Source: Flavobacteriales bacterium UBA2669
GTDB taxonomy: Bacteria > Bacteroidota > Bacteroidia > Flavobacteriales_E > Vicingaceae
DNA length: 64,000 bases
Reading direction: 5' to 3'
NCBI GenBank assembly: GCA_002359215.1
Contig: DEMN01000005.1
Location: 81,959-145,958, forward strand
The translations under genes were made by a program, and so were the position numbers. The notes beneath the pieces are model-generated. The model saw only the letters and a list, made by a program, of their open reading frames with translations, was not told where the DNA came from and ran no database searches. This document shows positions 53,063 to 62,241 of this stretch, one piece after another; the stretch's first letter is position 1; each line of letters starts with the position of its first letter.

Positions 53063-54127
53063 TTAATTTTTACTACTAAAATTCATAAAATAATCTTTCC
53101 AAAAAGCAGTGACATCAATGGTTGAATGAAGCATTTTTTTCTGACGTTCATCAAATACTTGTTTTAACTTATCCATATTTAATAATTCATCCACTTTATC
53201 AAGTAACGCATTTTCCTTATCGGTGGTTATCCCAAAAGTTAAGTGATATTTATGTTCCAACTCTTCCAAATAATTTAATTTTCCAACAAAATCATTGAAT
53301 CGTATCGCAGGAGTTCCTAACACTGCTGCTTCAGCTGTCATGGTTTGACTGTCTCCAATAAATATTGTAGCAAAACTTAATACATGATGCATCTCTTTTG
53401 GATGAACAGCAACTCTGTAAGCTTCCAACTCTGTTACTAAAGGACGTTCGGAAGTAATATAAATATTGCCGTACGGTTTAAACTTTTCAATTAATTTTTT
53501 AGCCAACATAGTGTTAATCCCTTTTTTCCCTTTATCGTGATGAGCAGTAAGCTCCACAAAACGTAAAATAAAATAGGGTTGATTGTTTTTAAACAAATGT
53601 TCTATCTTACTTTTATCGGGAGTAAAATAATTGGGATGTAAATAAGCTAATTCATGGTAACCGTTATAGGCTACTTTTTTATGCTCGTAAGGATGGACAC
53701 TACAACATTCAGGAGCTAGAACTGCTGTTGCATATTTATAACCATATTTCACCAAATAAGGTACTTCTTCAGCATCATCTTCATTTAAAATGATAGATGG
53801 AATTCCCAATAATTTACCGATGTGTGCGATTACAATGTCCGTTCCTATCATCATTTTTGGACGATATTTCAAACAAACTCTTAATAAAATCAGTTGTCTT
53901 TTAAGCACCTCAACTACTAAAGAAAATTTCCCTTTACCTTTTCTTGGAGGAAGAAAAATAATGTTGTAAGGCAAATTATCCAACAAATCAAACAACACAT
54001 CTTTGGCTCTTGCTACTAAAATTATACGGCAGTTTTCCGCAAGCATTTGTTTCATTACTACCGAAACATTATGATAATGAGCAGGATGACCTAAATAAAA
54101 TAAATATGTTGAGGAATCACACTTCAT
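53063..54127 (-). CDS. DUF354 family GT-B-like protein
   Basis: The 354-residue protein resembles the DUF354 family: FYLGHPAHYHNVSVVMKQM at the N-terminus, MIGTDIVIAHIGKLLGIPSIILNEDDAEEVP in the middle, and IGDSQTMTAEAAVLGTPAIRFNDFVGKLNYLEELE near the end. The latter is the nucleotide-sugar site pattern seen in UDP-GlcNAc 2-epimerases and MurG-like GT-B proteins. Family members are found in surface-polysaccharide clusters. It is two bases upstream of the sugar transferase gene, so they are cotranscribed. Exact reaction unknown. Confidence 0.82.
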   Translation of the reverse strand: MKCDSSTYLFYLGHPAHYHNVSVVMKQMLAENCRIILVARAKDVLFDLLDNLPYNIIFLPPRKGKGKFSLVVEVLKRQLILLRVCLKYRPKMMIGTDIVIAHIGKLLGIPSIILNEDDAEEVPYLVKYGYKYATAVLAPECCSVHPYEHKKVAYNGYHELAYLHPNYFTPDKSKIEHLFKNNQPYFILRFVELTAHHDKGKKGINTMLAKKLIEKFKPYGNIYITSERPLVTELEAYRVAVHPKEMHHVLSFATIFIGDSQTMTAEAAVLGTPAIRFNDFVGKLNYLEELEHKYHLTFGITTDKENALLDKVDELLNMDKLKQVFDERQKKMLHSTIDVTAFWKDYFMNFSSKN

Positions 54128-54198
54128 GCGTGCAACAATAGTACAAAATTATCAGAGAAAAAAAGAAAGATTTTTAGAGGAAAAATACAATATGATTG

Positions 54199-55344
54199 TT
54201 AAGAACTCAACTCAGTTAACGCCAACAACATCCATGCTTGACTCCACCGCATAAATGGTGTTTTAATAGTATATAACGGGTATTTTTTATAATAAAAATA
54301 TCCTTTTTGTGGATGTTGCATGGTTTCGATTGTATATTCAGCTACCTGTTTGGCAAAAGGAGCATATTGCTCATCTAAATACGCTAAACGAAAAAGAGTT
54401 ATAATCCCCTGAGCTTGATTATGAATTTCAACAGGGTATTTATCTGGGTAACGATATACAGACTGTCCGTTGGGTAAAAATTGTTTTTCGAAATAAAAAG
54501 TAGCTCCTTTTTTCAAAGCTTTAAGATAAACAGGATTTTCTCCAGTGTATTTTAATACATAATGTATGGAATCTAACACATATCCTTGATGAAAGTCTAT
54601 TTGTTTTCGTTCTTTTCCTGTCTCCACATCAATACTGTAATTCCAACTTCCATCTGTCTGTTGATGAGCTACAGTAAAATCGGTTAAGCTTACTGCCAAC
54701 GTTTTATAAGTTTCTTCTTGTGTCAAAAAATATAATCGGGCAAATAATTCTGCTCCTAACATGCTGGCATTATAACAACAATCAGTAGTTTTTGTACTAT
54801 AACTCACACATTTTCCCTCGGGAGTACTCGTCCACACTAAGTCATTTTTTACAAATTCACCAATACTAATTAATACTTCTTTCGCTTTTTCGTCTTTGGT
54901 AGCTAAGAAATATTCAAAAATACCTTTGGCAATAAAACCACTTACCACTATGGTGGGAGAATACTTTTCTAAAAATTTTACCGGACTAGCCCAATCAAAA
55001 TTGTAGCCCCAGCAAAAACTTGTATACCCTTTACTTCTATTTTCCAACAACCAATTAAAAAAGAAATGCATCTTTTTGAGGCATTCTTCATTTTGTTCTT
55101 TTTGGTATTGAAGTGAATACGAATGAAGCAACAAACCAATAGCTTTGGGGTTATATTCTTTTTTAATCCCCAATAATTTTCTGATGTTAAATGGATTTCT
55201 TTTTTGAAACTGAATAGCTAACACAGGTCCCCACTTACCTAAATAATGAAAAGGCAAAGGAGAATTTAAAGTATCATAGGGGTCGTAACCTTTAAACGCT
55301 TGAGATTCGATGTAATTGATTAGTTTCTCTTTAGCCTCCTTCAT
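54199..55344 (-). CDS. (alpha/alpha)6-toroid protein, possible glycan-modifying hydrolase
   Basis: The 381-residue protein has repeated helix pairs with aromatic-rich turns (SFCWGYNFDWASPVKF, TTDCCYNASMLGAELFARLYFL, HQQTDGSWNYSIDVETGKERKQIDFHQGYVLDSIHYVL, NQAQGIITLFRLAYL). This is the pattern of six-hairpin (alpha/alpha)6-barrel enzymes, such as unsaturated glycosidases, GlcNAc epimerases and polysaccharide lyases. No signal peptide is present, so it should be cytoplasmic and may act on polysaccharide precursors. It lies between the DUF354 gene and the two-domain oxidoreductase in one transcript. Which enzyme class it is remains open. Confidence 0.72.
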   Translation of the reverse strand: MKEAKEKLINYIESQAFKGYDPYDTLNSPLPFHYLGKWGPVLAIQFQKRNPFNIRKLLGIKKEYNPKAIGLLLHSYSLQYQKEQNEECLKKMHFFFNWLLENRSKGYTSFCWGYNFDWASPVKFLEKYSPTIVVSGFIAKGIFEYFLATKDEKAKEVLISIGEFVKNDLVWTSTPEGKCVSYSTKTTDCCYNASMLGAELFARLYFLTQEETYKTLAVSLTDFTVAHQQTDGSWNYSIDVETGKERKQIDFHQGYVLDSIHYVLKYTGENPVYLKALKKGATFYFEKQFLPNGQSVYRYPDKYPVEIHNQAQGIITLFRLAYLDEQYAPFAKQVAEYTIETMQHPQKGYFYYKKYPLYTIKTPFMRWSQAWMLLALTELSS

Positions 55345-55354
55345 AGCTTAAGCA

Positions 55355-57451
55355 TTACAATTGTTCCACTACTTCAAAAGTAGCTTTAGTACTTTCATAA
55401 CATTCTTCAAAAGATATAGGAAGCGGTTTTCCTTGTGTAACAGCTTCTATAAAGGCAGCTACTTCTTGCTGATGTCCTTTTTCTTGCTGTGCTAATTTGG
55501 TTTTATGCTTTGATTTACCATAAATAGTGGAGGTTTTAAAATCATCAATAATAATGGATTGTTCCCCACAAAAAACTTCTAAATACTCTTTAGCTAACTT
55601 TTTACTTCCGTTAGAAAAGTAAGAAATGGAGGCAATACTTCCATTTTCAAAAGCAATGCTAATACTAACTGTATCATGAATATTATTAGCAGAAGACATT
55701 GCGTTGGCAGTAATCTTTTTTATAGGGGAATCAGCAATAAATCGACATAAATCAATAAAATGACAAGCTTCTCCAATAATTCTTCCACCACCAATTTCAG
55801 GGTCGTTTATCCAATGATTCGCAGCAACTTTTCCGGCATTAATTCTATAGTTAATGGCTTTAGGCAACGCATTTCCTAATTTATTTTTCAGCTCCACAAT
55901 TTGAGGAGCAAACCTACGATTAAAGCCTACCATTAACTGTCCTTTGCTTTTAGCAGCAACTTCTTTTATTTCTTCTAATTCAACTGTAGTTAAACAAAGG
56001 GGCTTTTCTACAAATACATTTTTATTAGCATTCAATGCTTTTATAACATATTTAGCATGTAAATGATGTGGTGTGGCAATAAAAACAGTATTGATGTCTT
56101 CATTATTAATAATATTATCGGTATCTCCTGTGCAGGATTCAAAACCAAACTTGTTAGCTACATTTCTTGCAGTATTAGATCTATTAGTAGCTACACCTAC
56201 TAAGTGTTGATTCTTTAAATTAGGTAATAAAAAGTTCTGAGCAAAAGAACCCGCTCCAACAAACCCTATTTTCACCTTTCCGGGATGTAATGTTTTGGAA
56301 ATGGTTATTTGCTCATTTTTCAATTCCTTTTTCACATCATATTCCAATACAATGCCGCAAAAGTTTTCAGATTTGTTTACAATCAACTCATAAGCCTCCT
56401 TAGCTTTATTGAATGGAAAAACATGAGAAACAATATCTGTTAAGTCTATTTTCTTGTTCTCAAGCAACTCTACAAAAGCTTGCATGTTGCGGTTTTCTGT
56501 CCAACGTACATGACTGATAGGATAATCGTGTCCTTTTTGTTCGTATTCCACATCATTTCTTCCCGGACCATAAGAAGAAGACATTTTTAAAGTCAATTCT
56601 TTTTGGTAGTAATTTTTCCTATCAAAACCTGTAGGAACAGCTCCCACAATAACAATATTGGCTTTTTTACGAGCTATTTCTCCGGCAAAATTTATTGGGT
56701 CTAACGATGAAGTTCCTGCAGTAATGATTACTGCATCTACTCCATAACCGTTAGTTTGTTGCAAAATAATTTCTTCAATACCATTAGTATTTCTTTCCCA
56801 AGCATTTTCAAAACCATTTTTATGAGCCAATATTACTTGTTGATTATCTATATCAATTCCTATGACTTTTACTCCGGCAGCTTTGAGCAACTGTAACGTA
56901 AGTTGTCCAACCAATCCTAGTCCAATTACTACACAAGATTCTCCCAACACTACTTCTGCTTGTCTAACTCCTTGCATCGCAATGGCTCCAATAGTGGTAA
57001 AAGCAGCCGATTTTAAAATTTCTGGGTTATTAATTTTTACACACAAATTTTTAGGAACAACTACCACTTCGGAATGATTGGCTGTATTTCCTCCACAAGC
57101 AACAACATCTCCAATATTAAATTCAGTAATATCTTCGGCAACAGCTATTACTTCTCCAGCACAGCTATAACCTAATGGCGAAGGACTTTCCAATTTGTTT
57201 TTTACCATTTGGTAAGTTTTCATTACACCAAAAGTTTGTGCTGCTGTAATTACCTTTTTTACCTCATCTTTTCTTGCTTTTGCTTTACCAATATAGCCCA
57301 AACGAGCATCTTTTACAGTCTTTCCTTCCGTTCCTGCACTAATTACTGAATAATGATTTCTAACCATTATCTGTCCTTTTTCCAATGCAGGAAAAGGAAC
57401 TTCCAGTAATTGCATAAATCCATCTTTTAAATTCTGAGTAAGTTGTTCCAT
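55355..57451 (-). CDS. Two-domain oxidoreductase: zinc-type alcohol dehydrogenase fused to Gfo/Idh/MocA
   Basis: Residues ~1-360 form a medium-chain dehydrogenase (HYSVISAGTEG, SPSPLGYSCAGEVIAVAE, GDVVACGG, CVVIGLGLVGQLTLQLLKAAGVKVIGID). Residues ~388-698 form a Gfo/Idh/MocA domain with the dinucleotide motif KIGFVGAGSFAQNFLLPNL and the conserved EKPLCLT that holds the catalytic lysine. Fused proteins of this kind are found with surface-polysaccharide genes in several phyla and probably oxidise or epimerise a nucleotide sugar. It is the first gene of the minus-strand cluster ending with wzi-like. No zinc-ligand Cys cluster is evident in the ADH half, so that half may not bind a structural zinc. 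Confidence 0.85.
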   Translation of the reverse strand: MEQLTQNLKDGFMQLLEVPFPALEKGQIMVRNHYSVISAGTEGKTVKDARLGYIGKAKARKDEVKKVITAAQTFGVMKTYQMVKNKLESPSPLGYSCAGEVIAVAEDITEFNIGDVVACGGNTANHSEVVVVPKNLCVKINNPEILKSAAFTTIGAIAMQGVRQAEVVLGESCVVIGLGLVGQLTLQLLKAAGVKVIGIDIDNQQVILAHKNGFENAWERNTNGIEEIILQQTNGYGVDAVIITAGTSSLDPINFAGEIARKKANIVIVGAVPTGFDRKNYYQKELTLKMSSSYGPGRNDVEYEQKGHDYPISHVRWTENRNMQAFVELLENKKIDLTDIVSHVFPFNKAKEAYELIVNKSENFCGIVLEYDVKKELKNEQITISKTLHPGKVKIGFVGAGSFAQNFLLPNLKNQHLVGVATNRSNTARNVANKFGFESCTGDTDNIINNEDINTVFIATPHHLHAKYVIKALNANKNVFVEKPLCLTTVELEEIKEVAAKSKGQLMVGFNRRFAPQIVELKNKLGNALPKAINYRINAGKVAANHWINDPEIGGGRIIGEACHFIDLCRFIADSPIKKITANAMSSANNIHDTVSISIAFENGSIASISYFSNGSKKLAKEYLEVFCGEQSIIIDDFKTSTIYGKSKHKTKLAQQEKGHQQEVAAFIEAVTQGKPLPISFEECYESTKATFEVVEQL

Positions 57452-57531
57452 CTTTACTTGTTAAGTGAACAAAGGTAAAAAATTGTTTGGGCTTTAAAAA
57501 CGATATATTGCATTTAGCATCTACCTAAAAC

Positions 57532-57564
57532 AAAAAGACCGAACAAATATATGCTCAGTCTTTT
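57532..57564 (-). terminator. Terminator after the small Cys/Lys-rich protein gene
   Basis: AAAAGACCGAACA and TGCTCAGTCTTTT pair with two mismatches around a 6-base loop; A- and T-runs flank it. It lies 24 bases after the minus-strand gene at 57588. Confidence 0.6.
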
Positions 57565-57587
57565 CTATAACTTTAAAAATCAACTAA

Positions 57588-57854
57588 TTATTCAGCTGAT
57601 TTATCTTCTACTTTTTCTACTTTATCATTGTTAGTAGTAGTTTTAGATGCTTTTGCTTTACTTGCACAACAAGATTTTTTTCCGTCTTTTGAAGCGCAAG
57701 CTTTTTTATCAGCAGTTTTTTTATCTGTACTTGCTTTTTTGTGTTTTTTATCTGTACATTCTTTAGTGCATTTTTCACCGTCACATGGAGCAGCTTCTAC
57801 ATTACTTAAACCAACAAAGCTGATTAATGCAACTGCTAAAAATAATTTTTTCAT
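57588..57854 (-). CDS. Small secreted Cys/Lys-rich protein
   Basis: The 88-residue protein has a signal peptide (MKKLFLAVALISFVGLSNVEA) followed by a very lysine-rich, low-complexity mature chain with seven cysteines in CDGEKCTKEC, KKACASKDGK and KKSCCASK contexts, ending in an acidic-basic tail. The paired cysteines and CxxxC spacing could bind a soft metal or form disulfides; the composition (K, D, T, S, C, A) is unlike any family I know. Its 3' side has a terminator and it stands alone, opposite the OstA-like gene. Function unknown. Confidence 0.72.
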   Translation of the reverse strand: MKKLFLAVALISFVGLSNVEAAPCDGEKCTKECTDKKHKKASTDKKTADKKACASKDGKKSCCASKAKASKTTTNNDKVEKVEDKSAE

Positions 57855-58065
57855 AGTATTTGTGTTTAATTGAATATTGAACAGTAAAGATATACATTTT
57901 TTGATGAAATAATATGTTGAAATGTTAAAAATTTAAAAACTTTTATTCTGTATTAATGACAAATACATTCTTTTACTATTCTATTTGTAGTTGTTCCCGC
58001 CCAACAACAATTGATATAAACACATGAAATTATTTTATTAATATTGTCTTTTGCCTATTTAATTA

Positions 58066-59634
58066 ATGATGTTACAGCAAAATTTTTTTCTAAAAAGCTT
58101 ATTCCTCCTATTTTTATTAGGCGTTACTGCTTTATGCTCGGCACAAAAACCTGCTCAGATAGAAATTCTTAATGCTAATTCTTTAGAATATGATGAATCA
58201 ACAGGTAAAAAAGCTAAAAAATTAATTGGAGATGTTCAGCTAAAACATGATGATGTACTTATGTTTTGCGATAGTGCTTATGTTTTTTCAGAAAGTAATA
58301 GTATGCACGCTTATAGTCGAGTAAAAATTCTTCAAGGCGACTCGTTGCAACTTACCGGAGATTCTTTAATTTATTATGGCAATACTAAAAAAGCTATTCT
58401 TAGAGGCAATATTCAACTGGTTAATAAAGATGTTACATTAATCACTAAATTTTTAGACTACGACAGGACTTCTAACATCGCCTATTATTACAATGGTGGA
58501 GAAATGATTAGCCGCCAACAACAGGATACACTTACTTCTGAAAAAGGATATTACCATGCCAACCATCAATCTTTTTATTTTAAAGAAAATGTGGTGCTTA
58601 CTAACCCACAATATAAGATATTTGCTGACACACTAAAATTTCACTCCTCTACCGAAACAGTTTATTTCCTAGGAAAAACCACTATTTTAAGTGATGAAAA
58701 TTTTATCTATACCAATGATGGTTGGTATAACACTAAAAATAATACTTCAGAATTTTATACTGATTCCTATATATACTCAGAAAATAAATTTATTTATGGC
58801 GATACCATTTTTTATAACAGAGATTTAGGGTACGGAAAAATTACTTGTAATGCGTTGATAAAAGATACTGCAGATGATTTACAAATTTTAGGCGATAATG
58901 TTCAGCTTTTTGAACTAAAAGATAGTGCCGTTATTACCAAAGAAGCTTTACTAATGCAATTTATGGATAATGATACACTTTATTTACATGCAGATACTTT
59001 TAAAGTTTACGCCAGTTATAAATACGATTTAGATTCTCTTAACCATAACACATTATTGAGTGTAGATACGCTAAGAAATTTATTGGCTTACCATAAAGTA
59101 AAATTTTTTAAAAGAGATATGCAAGGCAAGGCAGATTCTGTAGTGTATAATTTTACCGATTCAACTGTGAATTTTTATAGAGACCCCATTATTTGGTCTA
59201 ACGAAAACCAATTAACAGCCGATTTTATCTATTTACAAATGAAAAACAAAGTCATTGATGCCATTTTTATGGAGAAAAATGCTTTTATAATTTCCATAGC
59301 AGATTCGATACACAAACACTTTAACCAAATTAAAGGTATTGATATGGTGGGTTATTTTAAGGAGAAAAAACTTTACAAAATTGAAGTACACAACCAAGCA
59401 GAAACAATTTATTTTGCTAAAGACGATGATAACAGGTATATAGGTGTAAACAAAGCTACTGGGAATGACATGCTTATTTTCTTGGAAGATAACACCTTAA
59501 AATCGCTAACTTTTATTAAAGATCCTGATGGTGTTTTTCATCCAATCAATGAGCCTTCACCAAAAGACTTAATTTTAAAAGGGTTCAACTGGAACGAAAT
59601 TGACAGACCAACAGATCAGTTTGATATTTATTGA
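58066..59634 (+). CDS. OstA/LptA-like periplasmic protein
   Basis: The 522-residue protein has a signal peptide (to ~27) and a long series of short strands with the OstA/LptA-like pattern (IEILNANSLEYDESTGKKAKKLIGDVQLKHDDVLMFCDSAYVF, then repeats such as TGDSLIYYGNTKKAILRGNIQLVNKDVTLIT). LptA relatives form a beta-jellyroll bridge that carries LPS from the inner to the outer membrane. Bacteroidota encode large OstA-like proteins of this kind; E. coli LptA is about three times smaller. It may work with the LptF/G-like permease at 30.1 kb. Two ATGs lie in tandem at the start. The role in LPS transport is inferred. Confidence 0.82.
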   Translation: MMLQQNFFLKSLFLLFLLGVTALCSAQKPAQIEILNANSLEYDESTGKKAKKLIGDVQLKHDDVLMFCDSAYVFSESNSMHAYSRVKILQGDSLQLTGDSLIYYGNTKKAILRGNIQLVNKDVTLITKFLDYDRTSNIAYYYNGGEMISRQQQDTLTSEKGYYHANHQSFYFKENVVLTNPQYKIFADTLKFHSSTETVYFLGKTTILSDENFIYTNDGWYNTKNNTSEFYTDSYIYSENKFIYGDTIFYNRDLGYGKITCNALIKDTADDLQILGDNVQLFELKDSAVITKEALLMQFMDNDTLYLHADTFKVYASYKYDLDSLNHNTLLSVDTLRNLLAYHKVKFFKRDMQGKADSVVYNFTDSTVNFYRDPIIWSNENQLTADFIYLQMKNKVIDAIFMEKNAFIISIADSIHKHFNQIKGIDMVGYFKEKKLYKIEVHNQAETIYFAKDDDNRYIGVNKATGNDMLIFLEDNTLKSLTFIKDPDGVFHPINEPSPKDLILKGFNWNEIDRPTDQFDIY

Positions 59635-62000
59635 ACCACTAACTTTCCTGTTTGAATTAATTGATTATCATTAAATACCGTAATAATATAGTTTCCTGAA
59701 TTCCAACCTGAAACATCAATTTTTAACTGATTGTTGAAAATTTCTTCATGTACAACACTGCCCAATACATCATAAACAACAACTTGTAATTGATTATATG
59801 GAACAAGCGTTTTTAACCAAAACACATCATTGGTAGGGTTTGGAAATATTTCTATTACAGCAACTTCCTTATTCTTAATTTCATCAATAGCCACAGCACT
59901 CGGACTATTTGCAAAAGCATATTCTCCTAACAACAAACTATCTATAACTACATATCCATAAGGAACTCCCGGTATAACAGTTTTACTATAATAAGGAAAC
60001 TCTTGCCAATCATCATGTGCATCTTCTCTGTAAAGTAAAACCAAACTATCATGGTTTACTGAAAGCAAATCTATATCTAAAAATCCACTACTTGCTCTAC
60101 CATCAAAATCTATTCTGGCAGAAGCCGAAAAACCAGTTGGTAAAATACCTGTAAATCGCCAATACCTACTAGATGAAATCTTATAGTTATTTACATTATT
60201 TTTTACTGAATCGGGAGCAACCCAATGATGTTCAATATGTAACAAAGCAGAATCGCTAACAGCATTTACACCAACTCTTACTAAGGTAAGATTTTGAAGT
60301 TGAGGATTAAACGTATTTTTAACTTTAAGCTGATTATCTGTTATAGCTTGATTTAATAAATTGGCTTCATTTAAAATTACTACTGTTGGCTGAAAAGGTA
60401 CACTTACCAAAGCAGTAGAATATTGTCCGGAGGCTACAATATCGGTTGTAAATTTATTCCAATTATTGTCATAAAAAGTTACTTCAAGTGGAGTTCCTGT
60501 ATGGAAAATAGTAGCTCCTCTTAATTTTTGCTGAACATGAAGTGTTACGTCATAATTAGGTGAATTTAATACTACATCAAAAGAATCTACTTTAAAATTA
60601 GAAAACCCCGGACTCAACACCCAATCATTAAAAAAATCGGTCATATTAACACCTGTAAAAGTGGTTAAAAAATCTTTAAACTCTGTTGGATTAATATTTT
60701 TAAATTTAAAACTATCCATTAACTGTTGCACACCATAAAAAAACAAAGAATCACCTAAATAAGCTCTCATATTATGAGCAACTGAAGCACCTTTTAAGTA
60801 AGAATGTGTTCCATAAGTATAAGCATGATCCATATTACTTAACGACCTAAACCCATCATCATCTATATGAGCAAACTGCAATACTTGTTTATGATTAGCT
60901 TTAACATCAGTCATATAAGCATCTCTACCATATAAAAATTCTGTAAAAATATGTTCTGAATAAGTCGCAAAACCTTCATTAATCCACATATCTCCAGCAG
61001 TTTCACAAGTTACTAAATCACCCCACCAATGGTGAGCAAATTCGTGAGCCATTAATGTTTCATATGCTAAACTACCATTTGCGGCAACTCTCGGATAAGC
61101 CACACATGTTGCATGTTCCATAGCACCACCATTAAAAGGCACTAACACAAAACCTATTTTACTCCATAAATAGGGACCATATTGGTTTTCGTAAATTGCT
61201 AACGCTTGATTTAAGTTTACAAATGAATTTTTTAAATTAGTAGTATCGGGAGCTCTAGCCACTAATTCCACAGGAATACTTCCGTTGGTGCTTAAAAAAT
61301 TTTGATGAACAGTTGCATAATCTGAAATAGCTACACATACCAAGTACGTTGGTATGGGTTCATTCATTATCCATTTTCTAACAATGGTGTCTCCATTAAT
61401 TACAGAATCACTAACCAATACTCCATTACAATGAGCTTTTTTGCCTCCGGAAGTAATAATATTAAACTCATAAGTAGCATGTTCTACAAAATTATCAAAA
61501 CATGGGAACCAGACTCTTCCGTAATTATGAGGATCTGCATTAAAACCTACTCCTAAGTTATAGGCGTAAGTATTATCGAAATAAAAACCACCGAAACCAC
61601 TATTATCAGTTTGCGGAGTTCCATTATAAAAAACAATTATTTCAGAAGTATCTCCAACATTCATTAAAGTAAGTAAGTTAATTGTCAATAAAGTATCATT
61701 ATGACTAAAAGTCAATAAATTATTAGCTGCATCTTTAACAGAATCTACATTAAGCTCCAATAAATCTAAATAGAGTAAATTAATACCATTGAGCTTAGGC
61801 GTAAAAGTAATTTTACAATTTCCAGCAATAATTTTATTGGTAAAATCAGTAATATCTAAATTTATTTGATAATTCAGAATATCAATGGTATCACTCCTAC
61901 TATTTAAGGCTTTGTTATGAACATCTGTTGGTTTTACTTGAGCATAAGCTATACTCAAACTAAAAATAGTAATCGCTATAAAAAGTAATATTTTTTTCAT
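59628..62000 (-). CDS. Secreted M1 family aminopeptidase with T9SS sorting domain
   Basis: From the ATG at 62000 the protein has about 790 residues with a signal peptide (MKKILLFIAITIFSLSIAYAQ), an N-terminal beta domain, the M1 exopeptidase motif GGAMEHAT, the zinc site HEFAHHWWGD near 318 with the third ligand in WINEGFATYSE, and a C-terminal T9SS type A sorting domain (FPNPTNDVFWLKTL, VVYDVLGSVVHEE, SGNYIITVFNDNQLI). An upstream ATG at 62039 adds 13 residues ahead of the signal peptide and is less likely. The enzyme should remove N-terminal residues from peptides outside the cell. Its stop overlaps the OstA-like stop by seven bases. Confidence 0.92.
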   Translation of the reverse strand: MKKILLFIAITIFSLSIAYAQVKPTDVHNKALNSRSDTIDILNYQINLDITDFTNKIIAGNCKITFTPKLNGINLLYLDLLELNVDSVKDAANNLLTFSHNDTLLTINLLTLMNVGDTSEIIVFYNGTPQTDNSGFGGFYFDNTYAYNLGVGFNADPHNYGRVWFPCFDNFVEHATYEFNIITSGGKKAHCNGVLVSDSVINGDTIVRKWIMNEPIPTYLVCVAISDYATVHQNFLSTNGSIPVELVARAPDTTNLKNSFVNLNQALAIYENQYGPYLWSKIGFVLVPFNGGAMEHATCVAYPRVAANGSLAYETLMAHEFAHHWWGDLVTCETAGDMWINEGFATYSEHIFTEFLYGRDAYMTDVKANHKQVLQFAHIDDDGFRSLSNMDHAYTYGTHSYLKGASVAHNMRAYLGDSLFFYGVQQLMDSFKFKNINPTEFKDFLTTFTGVNMTDFFNDWVLSPGFSNFKVDSFDVVLNSPNYDVTLHVQQKLRGATIFHTGTPLEVTFYDNNWNKFTTDIVASGQYSTALVSVPFQPTVVILNEANLLNQAITDNQLKVKNTFNPQLQNLTLVRVGVNAVSDSALLHIEHHWVAPDSVKNNVNNYKISSSRYWRFTGILPTGFSASARIDFDGRASSGFLDIDLLSVNHDSLVLLYREDAHDDWQEFPYYSKTVIPGVPYGYVVIDSLLLGEYAFANSPSAVAIDEIKNKEVAVIEIFPNPTNDVFWLKTLVPYNQLQVVVYDVLGSVVHEEIFNNQLKIDVSGWNSGNYIITVFNDNQLIQTGKLVVQ

Positions 62001-62241
62001 ATTTAAATGTTTCAATAATAATTCATTGTAAAAATACAAAAACAGAAAGAATATTAATCCTCTAAACTTTAACTGTAAAAAAATTAACCAAACAATATAT
62101 TTTTTTACTTAATTTTAACATCTAACTAATTTATAGTAATATTGTAATGCTATCAAATAATTTTATAAAAGCCTATTTTTAATAAATTATTGATTTTATG
62201 TAAATTAAGTTTTAAAATTTTTACAAAAACTACTTACTATT

